From: RGIG7332 sp045589235
GTDB taxonomy: Bacteria > Bacillota > Clostridia > Oscillospirales > JAAYXM01
NCBI GenBank assembly: GCA_045589235.1
Contig: JAZNOR010000059.1
Span: forward strand, 1 to 18,955
DNA: 18,955 nucleotides
Direction of reading: 5' to 3'
Of the stretch, positions 13,595 to 18,955 are shown piece by piece. The position numbers and the translations under genes were made by a program. Each line of letters opens with the position of its first letter. Position 1 is the first letter of the stretch. The notes under the pieces were generated by a model. The model was not told the DNA's origin, did not search any database, and worked only from the letters and a program-made list of their open reading frames with translations.

Positions 13595-16405
13595 ATGGAA
13601 AAGATAATAAACAGAGAGCTTGTGTATTTCACTGGCGAAAAGAATTGTAAAATCGACTTCTCGGGAAAAGAGAACGCACTTAATCCGGATGAGCGAATTG
13701 CATTTTTAAGTGAATATCAGAAACGTGCTTGTGAGTGGTATAACGATGCAGATTTAAATCAGAAGGCATATTCAGATGAGGAAGTAAATGACTTTTTAAA
13801 TTCATTTGACGCAGAGCCTGAAACGACAATTCGCAGAGAAATCAGACTTGATAAAATGACTGCATATGAAGTTTACCGTGAGCCGGAATATAACGGCGTA
13901 CATCTTTATATGGGGGCATCGCTTTCAGGTGATGAAATCACACTTCCGGCGGTTGAAAAACGCGGAACACCGTGTGCGCATGTTGATGTTGAACCTAGTG
14001 AAGCTTTAACCGTTTCATTTGAGGCCTATATACCTGGTGATTACCTGAGCACGCAGAGAAAGTACTGCGGTGATGCGCAGGGCGGAAGAGTTATTGAGCT
14101 TCGTGTTGATACGGTTAACAAGGCAAAAATTAAAATCTGCAACACGGGTGAAGTGCTTGCGCTTTCAAATAAAATGTGGGCACCGACCTATACAGTTCTC
14201 GGAACTGTTGAATTCGGCAAGTGGAATAAGTTTACTATCAAAGCAGGAAAGACATTCTCCGTATCAATCAACGACGAAGCGTTCTGCGATGAGCTTAATG
14301 TAATAGCCGAAGGCGCGGTTGACAATATTTTTTTCGACGGCGGAATGTGGGGCAGAAACGGTTGGAAGATCCGCGCAATAACTGTAGACGGTAAAAAAAT
14401 TGAGTATACAAAAAATACAAATGCAGATAAAATTTGCGCAGGTGAATGTAAAGAGGTAACATTACCATACGCAATCGGTGGCACAAAGTGCCGCAACCGC
14501 GAGCTTTACTTAACAAAAAAATTCAATGTGGATAATTTTGAATATGCCGAGCTTAACATAGAAACACTTGACCCATGCGGTAAGGTGTGGATAAACGGTA
14601 AGCTTGTGCTTGATACAAAGAGCTTTTTGGCGGAGAAGATTTGCGTAAACGACGCTTTAAAGCTCGGTGAGAATGAAATTAAAATTATGGTTTCACCGCG
14701 TGCGCCGGAAACTTATTATTTCTGGCACAGACATACGGATTGCTATAACGGCTGGTTCTGTGGATCGGTTAAAATAGTTCTTTCTTCGGAGAAGAGAATT
14801 TGTGACCTTAAGGTTAAAACACGCGCAGTTAACCCTGTTTCTGCAACTGCTGAAATTTCAGCAAGCTTTGATGGCGAGGTTAAGCTTTGCGCTCGCGAAA
14901 TTTATCCGAATAAAGGTGAGTTCATAGAACTTGGCAAAGCAAAAGTAGTTAACGGCAAAGCACTTCTTTCATTTGAAAATTGTAACTTAAAGCTTTGGTC
15001 ACCAGAAACTCCTACCGTTTATGCGGTTTATGCAACGCTCTATGACGGGGAGAATGCAATTGACGATTTTGCAGTTGAAACAGGCTTTAGAACAATAGTG
15101 CAAAAGTCGGGTGGTGTATTCTTAAATGACGAGCAGATAATGTTAAACGGCGCACTTCTTATGCAGTTTTTACCGTCGTTTGACGAGGTTCCGATTAATC
15201 ACAATTGCCCGACGGATTTCCAGATTGCAATGCAGATGATAAGCCTTAAGAATATGAACGGCAACTTCCTGCGTTTGCATATGTTGGGATATGGCAGTAA
15301 CGATAAGCGATATGCAAGAATGTGTGACCGACTCGGAATTATGCTCGCGTGGACAACGCGCCTTATAGACTCACTTGAAGAAATGGCTTGGGATTTAAAA
15401 TGGCGTGAACGCGAAGAGTTTATAGCACAGCTTTGCGATGTTATTAACTATCCGTCAATCATTATGTACGAGGGTTCAAATGAGTATCATTCACGCGACC
15501 TTGATACCGTTGACCGCATGTATAATGACTTCGTTGAAGCTATATCTGAGGTTGACGATACACGTCTTTTAAGCCCGTGCTCGCACCTCTATTACGGTGG
15601 CGGAATCTATGAAATGGGCTGCTGCTACTTTAACGATACAGGAAAACTTGATCAGGACGGAAATCCGGCTAAAGCCGGTCCCGGCTGGACAGATAAAAAC
15701 GTTGTTCGTTCAGCACATACTTATGATATTCTCTGCGGCTACGGAAGCAGCTGGGAAGTAATGCGTAAGCAAAACTGGAAGTGGCAGGATGAGATGCTCA
15801 AGAGCGACAAAACTGCATATTTAATAACCGAATACGCAATAACAGCACTTCCAAATCCCGAAACTGATGAGGCAAAGAAATGCCCGTATCCAGAGTCTTA
15901 TGAGCGCGACGACGAACTCGGAGCAATTGATCGAAGATTCAATGATGATGAATGGCGCGAAAGTCAGGCACTTCAGGCACTTTGTGCAGCTCAGGCGGTT
16001 AAGCATATGCGAATTCTTGGAGTTGACGGTCTTGCGTGGTGCTGCCTTATGAGTGGTGCTAACAACGGTTCATATATGAAGCCACCGATTGACTTTTACG
16101 GATATAAAAAACTCGGATTCTATTCATTGCGTGACGGATACCGTGAAACCTATGCGGCAAAGAGTGATATAAATGTATCTTGCGGTACGGAATCTGAAAT
16201 CACACCGGTAATTTTAAACTCAGGCAGAGCAGGAGTTTATAATCTTTCGGTTTCAATTATTAATGAAAACGGATCTGTTATTTGCAAGAAAACATATGAC
16301 GATGTAAATGTATCTGACTTTACAGATGCAAAGCTCAGTTCATTTAAACCTGAATGGAAGCTTGCCGGCTATTACACAATTGAATACGAGCTTATTTCAA
16401 AGTAA
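13595..16405 (+). CDS. glycoside hydrolase family 2 protein with N-terminal jelly-roll-like extension
   Basis: The 936-residue protein has no signal peptide. Residues about 80-285 are beta-rich (VEFGKWNKFTIKAGKTFSVS, then a second pattern WKIRAITVDGKKI) and resemble a LamG/concanavalin-like domain. Residues about 290-400 are the GH2 sugar-binding sandwich (RELYLTKKFNV, GKVWINGKLV, YNGWFCGSVKIV) and about 400-505 the Ig-like domain ending AVETGFRTI. The TIM barrel follows with GVFLNDEQIMLNG, NGNFLRLHMLGYG and YPSIIMYEGSNEYH, whose E630 is the expected acid/base. LITEYA holds E746, the likely nucleophile. Residues after about 860 form another beta domain. Both catalytic carboxylates are present, so it should be active, with beta-galactosidase, glucuronidase or mannosidase type undecided. 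Its ribosome site TAGGAG overlaps the stop of the propeller gene. Confidence 0.82.
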   Translation: MEKIINRELVYFTGEKNCKIDFSGKENALNPDERIAFLSEYQKRACEWYNDADLNQKAYSDEEVNDFLNSFDAEPETTIRREIRLDKMTAYEVYREPEYNGVHLYMGASLSGDEITLPAVEKRGTPCAHVDVEPSEALTVSFEAYIPGDYLSTQRKYCGDAQGGRVIELRVDTVNKAKIKICNTGEVLALSNKMWAPTYTVLGTVEFGKWNKFTIKAGKTFSVSINDEAFCDELNVIAEGAVDNIFFDGGMWGRNGWKIRAITVDGKKIEYTKNTNADKICAGECKEVTLPYAIGGTKCRNRELYLTKKFNVDNFEYAELNIETLDPCGKVWINGKLVLDTKSFLAEKICVNDALKLGENEIKIMVSPRAPETYYFWHRHTDCYNGWFCGSVKIVLSSEKRICDLKVKTRAVNPVSATAEISASFDGEVKLCAREIYPNKGEFIELGKAKVVNGKALLSFENCNLKLWSPETPTVYAVYATLYDGENAIDDFAVETGFRTIVQKSGGVFLNDEQIMLNGALLMQFLPSFDEVPINHNCPTDFQIAMQMISLKNMNGNFLRLHMLGYGSNDKRYARMCDRLGIMLAWTTRLIDSLEEMAWDLKWREREEFIAQLCDVINYPSIIMYEGSNEYHSRDLDTVDRMYNDFVEAISEVDDTRLLSPCSHLYYGGGIYEMGCCYFNDTGKLDQDGNPAKAGPGWTDKNVVRSAHTYDILCGYGSSWEVMRKQNWKWQDEMLKSDKTAYLITEYAITALPNPETDEAKKCPYPESYERDDELGAIDRRFNDDEWRESQALQALCAAQAVKHMRILGVDGLAWCCLMSGANNGSYMKPPIDFYGYKKLGFYSLRDGYRETYAAKSDINVSCGTESEITPVILNSGRAGVYNLSVSIINENGSVICKKTYDDVNVSDFTDAKLSSFKPEWKLAGYYTIEYELISK

Positions 16406-16407
16406 AC

Positions 16408-16439
16408 AAAAAACGCTAACCTGATGGTTAGCGTTTTTT
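16408..16439. terminator. bidirectional terminator shared by the GH2 and acyltransferase genes
   Basis: AAAAAACGCTAACC, TGAT loop, GGTTAGCGTTTTTT: a perfect 14-base stem with T-runs on both strands. The stop codon of the minus-strand acyltransferase gene (16428-16430) lies inside the stem. Confidence 0.95.
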
Positions 16440-17504
16440 AAATGTGTAAATGAAATTGCAGCTGTTGCATGCAGAGTCGAACTTAAGTCCCGTAAGCGGA
16501 AAGCATAGGGGCTTAATTGTTGCAAAAATTTTTGCGATTAAATACGAAAGAATAAAGATTACAACTGAAATGATCACAGTATCGCCAAAGCTTGTTATTT
16601 CTTTTATATATTCGTAGTGCTTTAAAATTGAAAGTAAAAGGTTGTGGATTAAATATATCGCAAGTGAGAGTGGGACAATCGGAATGTATTTTAAAATTTT
16701 GAACTCAAAGTCGCAAAGCTGTTTTGCTATCATAAAAATGCTTGCGGCAAGTAAAATCTCAAATCCGGATGACTGACTCTGGAAATTCTGGTTATATACA
16801 CCTTCGTGTGCTGAAATATTAGCAGTGCCGATTGTTATAACTGTAAGTGTTACAAAGAAAATTGCAAATAAAATAATATTCGGAATCTTCTTTTTGCAGT
16901 TTCCGAGGTAATAGCCGAGTATGAAGGTGGATAAATGCCCTCCGAAAAGCGTGAGTTTGTTTAAAATATCAATGTTGACATTCGGGAAAAACACATGCAC
17001 GGTTGAATTTGCAACTAAAATAATTGTTAAAATAAAAATAAATTTATGCCCGTTTTTATCAAGTGTTTTTAGTGCAGCAGCTAATATCGGAGATATGATA
17101 TAAAGTGCAATCAAGGTGTACATATACCAAAAATGCACCCAAGCAGGTTTATAAAAAGTGGATATTAAACCATTTAATATCGCGCGTATACTAAGCTCAT
17201 TTGTGGAATAAAGTGTCCATAAAACTGCAATTACAGTGTATGCAAAAAGGGGAACTATAAGATGCGGCAGACGCTTTTTTAAAAGTATTCTGACATCAAG
17301 TGTTTTTTCATCTGACAAAACAAGATATCCGGACATCATAAAGAAAAGCGGGACCGCAGTAAACGCGAGTGATGTTAAGATATTTATTATCTGCCAATCT
17401 GTATTGATTTCACCGCGTAATGGTGTTGCAGCAACGTGCATATAAACAACGCTGATTGCAGCAAAAACTCGAAGATAATCAAAATAGTGAATATGTTTTT
17501 TCAA
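16428..17504 (-). CDS. acyltransferase family 3 membrane protein (OafA/YrhL-like)
   Basis: A 358-residue, strongly hydrophobic protein with about ten membrane helices. The N-terminus HYFDYLRVFAAISVVYMHV carries the family's Arg (R12) and His (H23). It is followed by FTAVPLFFMMSGYLVL and WVHFWYMYTLIALYIISPIL, which are standard for acyltransferase-3 proteins that O-acylate surface sugars or peptidoglycan. I place the start at TTG 17504, seven bases after GGGGG; a TTG two codons earlier sits almost on that site. The gene begins only 27 bases after the tRNA-Arg CCA end with no terminator between them. Its stop codon lies in the terminator stem. Which surface polymer is modified cannot be told. 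Confidence 0.85.
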   Translation of the reverse strand: MKKHIHYFDYLRVFAAISVVYMHVAATPLRGEINTDWQIINILTSLAFTAVPLFFMMSGYLVLSDEKTLDVRILLKKRLPHLIVPLFAYTVIAVLWTLYSTNELSIRAILNGLISTFYKPAWVHFWYMYTLIALYIISPILAAALKTLDKNGHKFIFILTIILVANSTVHVFFPNVNIDILNKLTLFGGHLSTFILGYYLGNCKKKIPNIILFAIFFVTLTVITIGTANISAHEGVYNQNFQSQSSGFEILLAASIFMIAKQLCDFEFKILKYIPIVPLSLAIYLIHNLLLSILKHYEYIKEITSFGDTVIISVVIFILSYLIAKIFATIKPLCFPLTGLKFDSACNSCNFIYTFKKR

Positions 17505-17531
17505 AAACAAACCCCCAAAAAATGTGTTTTG

Positions 17532-17608
17532 TGGTACGCCCGATGCGATTCGAACGCACGGCCTTCAGAGTCGGAGTCTGACGCTCTATCCAACTGAGCT
17601 ACGGGCGC
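17532..17608 (-). tRNA. tRNA-Arg(CCG), with encoded CCA
   Basis: The 74-base cloverleaf reads GCGCCCG acceptor, D-arm GCTC/GAGC, anticodon stem TCAGA/TCTGA with loop CTCCGAC (anticodon CCG), T-arm GTGCG-TTCGAAT-CGCAT, acceptor CGGGCGT and discriminator A. CCA follows in the DNA at 17532-17534. Only the first acceptor pair is a G-T wobble; the T-arm has one more. It reads CGG arginine codons. Confidence 0.96.
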
Positions 17609-17621
17609 ATATGCAAACATA

Positions 17622-17650
17622 ATAATAACAGATTTTGATATGTGAGTCAA
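17622..17650 (-). promoter_or_regulatory. promoter of the tRNA-Arg gene
   Basis: Minus strand: TTGACT (17645-17650), 17-base spacer, TATTAT (17622-17627), with a predicted start about seven bases before the mature tRNA 5' end. As no terminator follows the tRNA, it may also drive the acyltransferase gene. Confidence 0.75.
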
Positions 17651-17674
17651 GGCGAGGAATGTCGCGCTTTGTAC

Positions 17675-17703
17675 TTGACCTAATTTTAAAATTGTGATAT
17701 TAT
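17675..17703 (+). promoter_or_regulatory. promoter of the TIM-barrel and regulator genes
   Basis: TTGACC (17675-17680), 17-base spacer containing the palindrome AATTTTAAAATT, then TATTAT (17698-17703). It is divergent from the tRNA promoter, 25 bases away. Confidence 0.7.
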
Positions 17704-17738
17704 TATAGTGTATTTTTCCGAAAGGAAGGTAGTTTTTT

Positions 17739-18485
17739 ATGATTAAACCTGGAACAGTCTCTGTTACATTCCGTAAAAAGAGTGTGCGCGAGGTAATTGA
17801 CATTGTTAAAAAATCGGGGCTTTATGCGATCGAGTGGGGTAGTGATGTTCACGTTCCACAGGGCGATATTGCACTTGCAAATGAAGTTAAAAAAATGACG
17901 CTTGATGCAGGAATTGAAATACCGTCTTACGGCTCATATTACCATGTTACAAGTCATGATGATTTCAAACCTTTTCTCGATTCGGCAATAGCGCTTGGTG
18001 CTAAGAACATTCGTGTTTGGGCTGGAGGCACACCTTCTGCCGAGATGAGTGTCGAGGAGCGAAAGTATGCTATAGAAAATACTCGCAAAATTTCGGAAAT
18101 GGCAGCAAGCGAAGGCATTGCTATTTCAACAGAATATCATCTTCATTCGCTTACCGATTCGGTTGAGGCAGCTCAGTCTTATCTGAATGAAGTTGATCAT
18201 CCGAATTTCCATACATACTGGCAGCAGGTTCTGGCGCTTTCTCACGATAAGAATTTAGCCGATCTTAAAACGATTTATGCTACCGGTAAGCTCACAAATC
18301 TTCACGTTTATCAGTACCACGTTGATGAGAACGGAAGACGTCAGATTCCGATTACGGCGGAGGAATGGGCGCCGTTTTTCAAAGCAGTTGACGATGATAC
18401 AGTAAGATATGCATATATCGAATTTGTTGCAGGTTATCCAGATGAGGAATTTTTAAGAGATGCAAAGGTGTTGCTTTCTATCTAA
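17739..18485 (+). CDS. sugar phosphate isomerase/epimerase-like TIM barrel protein
   Basis: A 248-residue soluble protein of the xylose-isomerase-like/AP-endonuclease-2 TIM barrel superfamily. Strand motifs follow in order: MIKPGTVSVTFR, YAIEWGSDVHVP, EIPSYGSYYHV, NIRVWAGG, IAISTEYHLHSLTDS, LTNLHVYQYHV and YAYIEFV. Likely metal or substrate residues at strand ends are E132 with H134 and H136, H189 and E228. The second usual ligand position carries FHTYWQ instead of the common D-x-x-H. The start follows GGAAGG by nine bases. It is co-transcribed with an AraC-type regulator gene (gap of 19 bases), pointing to a sugar or sugar-acid catabolic step. The exact substrate is unknown. Confidence 0.8.
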   Translation: MIKPGTVSVTFRKKSVREVIDIVKKSGLYAIEWGSDVHVPQGDIALANEVKKMTLDAGIEIPSYGSYYHVTSHDDFKPFLDSAIALGAKNIRVWAGGTPSAEMSVEERKYAIENTRKISEMAASEGIAISTEYHLHSLTDSVEAAQSYLNEVDHPNFHTYWQQVLALSHDKNLADLKTIYATGKLTNLHVYQYHVDENGRRQIPITAEEWAPFFKAVDDDTVRYAYIEFVAGYPDEEFLRDAKVLLSI

Positions 18486-18504
18486 TTTTTTAGGAAGTGA
18501 TTTT

Positions 18505-18771
18505 ATGGCGCATTTTGCAAAACCGGACGATTATTCGGATATCATCGTTTCGCGTATGGTCGATAACAAAATTGATCTGCCGATTTTTATGCGAAAATAC
18601 GGTTCGAACAATATGACTAATGTTTTGCACACGCATGATTCGATTCAGATAAATTATGTTATGCGCGGCAGTCTTGAACATATTGTCAATAATAACACAT
18701 ACGATCTGGTTAAAGGCGATATTTTTATAATACCGCCATATATTCCGCATGGTCTTGTTAAAAAGAACTCT
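18505..18771 (+). CDS. AraC-type regulator, N-terminal cupin part (cut by adapter sequence)
   Basis: From ATG 18505 (ribosome site AGGAAG at 18492-18497) 89 codons are genomic. They show a cupin-like ligand-binding domain, with VLHTHDSIQINYVMRGSLEH and YDLVKGDIFIIPPYIPHGL, which is the typical N-terminus of AraC-family sugar regulators. The DNA-binding domain is missing because the genomic sequence ends at 18771. The frame runs on for seven codons (KSEAKRS) and a stop at 18793-18795, all encoded by library adapter, so that end is not real. A cupin enzyme is possible, but the short spacing to the sugar-isomerase gene favours a regulator. Confidence 0.72.
18672..18771 (+). repeat. 100-base direct repeat, first copy (genomic)
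   Basis: These 100 bases are repeated exactly at 18856-18955. This copy continues the upstream reading frame of the cupin domain and is therefore the genomic one. Confidence 0.95.
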
Positions 18772-18855
18772 AAGTCGGAGGCCAAGCGGTCTTAGGAAGA
18801 CAATTTTCATTTTCAACTCCTTGGCTCACAGAACGACATGGCTACGATCCGACTT
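18772..18855. other. MGI/BGISEQ library adapter with 10-base barcode (contamination)
   Basis: The 84 bases consist of a 32-base part starting AAGTCGGAGGCCAAGCGGTC (18772-18803), ten bases TTTTCATTTT (18804-18813) and a 42-base part starting CAACTCCTTGGCTCACAGAA and ending CGATCCGACTT (18814-18855). From memory these are the two MGI/BGISEQ adapter arms joined through the sample barcode, as they are after library circularisation. This is not bacterial DNA. Confidence 0.97.
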
Positions 18856-18955
18856 TCTTGAACATATTGTCAATAATAACACATACGATCTGGTTAAAGG
18901 CGATATTTTTATAATACCGCCATATATTCCGCATGGTCTTGTTAAAAAGAACTCT
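18856..18955 (+). repeat. 100-base direct repeat, second copy (artefact)
   Basis: An exact copy of 18672-18771 placed directly after the adapter and ending with the window. Insert (100) plus adapter (84) gives a 184-base circle read more than once around. It should be trimmed, not annotated as a duplication. Confidence 0.95.

Noticed and set aside
17501..17803. A 100-codon minus-strand open frame over the tRNA
   Set aside because: It contains the whole tRNA-Arg gene and both divergent promoters and starts inside the TIM-barrel gene; the peptide piece over the tRNA is a known false translation pattern.
18505..18795. A complete 96-residue cupin protein ending KSEAKRS
   Set aside because: The last seven codons and the stop are adapter sequence; only 89 codons are genomic.
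18490..18816. A minus-strand open frame across the contig end
   Set aside because: It runs through adapter and opposite the cupin gene; no ribosome site or recognisable protein.
1..18955. A search by eye for CRISPR repeats, transposase genes, IS ends, phage genes and toxin-antitoxin pairs
   Set aside because: No regularly spaced repeats, transposase motifs or paired small genes were found; the only exact long repeat is the adapter-linked artefact.

Overview
The window looks like a contig end from an uncultured, gut-type member of the Clostridia (Bacillota). The grounds are strong GGAGG-type ribosome sites, a moderate to low GC content, a B. subtilis-like purF-M-N-H-D order, a DUF378 protein, several cytoplasmic carbohydrate-active enzymes, and single-subunit alanyl-tRNA synthetase next to a HIT protein. 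No rRNA gene or unambiguous marker fixes the species. No mobile element or CRISPR array was seen.

Layout. Positions 1-4667 (+) hold the 3' part of the de novo purine operon: the purF tail, then purM, purN, purH and purD, packed with overlaps or gaps of less than 20 bases. It ends at a hairpin and a strong bidirectional terminator. Positions 4771-5921 (-) hold two broken genes joined head to tail: the membrane half of an aromatic acid exporter (ArAE/DUF939-like) protein, followed directly by the C-terminal half of a neutral-ceramidase-like protein. This is either a deletion or a misassembly. Positions 6036-7880 (-) encode a large alpha/alpha-toroid (six-hairpin) glycosidase-like protein. Positions 8008-10988 (-) are alaS and a HIT-family hydrolase. 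Positions 11149-12264 (+) encode a lipoprotein whose solute-binding domain halves are in swapped order, and a small DUF378 membrane protein. Positions 12389-16405 (+) form a two-gene carbohydrate operon: a beta-propeller protein and a GH2 glycosidase with an extra N-terminal jelly-roll-like region. Positions 16428-17608 (-) hold a tRNA-Arg(CCG) gene followed closely by an acyltransferase-3 membrane protein. Positions 17739-18771 (+) encode a sugar-phosphate isomerase/epimerase-like TIM barrel and the start of a cupin/AraC-type regulator.

The last 184 bases are not genome. At 18772-18855 there is an MGI/BGISEQ (DNBSEQ) library adapter with a 10-base barcode, followed at 18856-18955 by an exact second copy of the preceding 100 bases. 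This is the signature of a read running round a small circularised library molecule. Anything that seems to span 18771 is therefore artificial.

How the genes fit together: the purine genes make AIR, GAR/FGAR intermediates and IMP. The toroid protein, propeller, GH2 and TIM-barrel proteins all lack visible signal peptides, so they probably act in the cytoplasm on imported plant or host glycan fragments, with the AraC-type regulator next to the TIM barrel. I do not see a convincing new multi-gene defence or mobile system here. The most interesting real biology is the permuted binding-protein lipoprotein and the ribosome-site-sequestering inverted repeat downstream of it.
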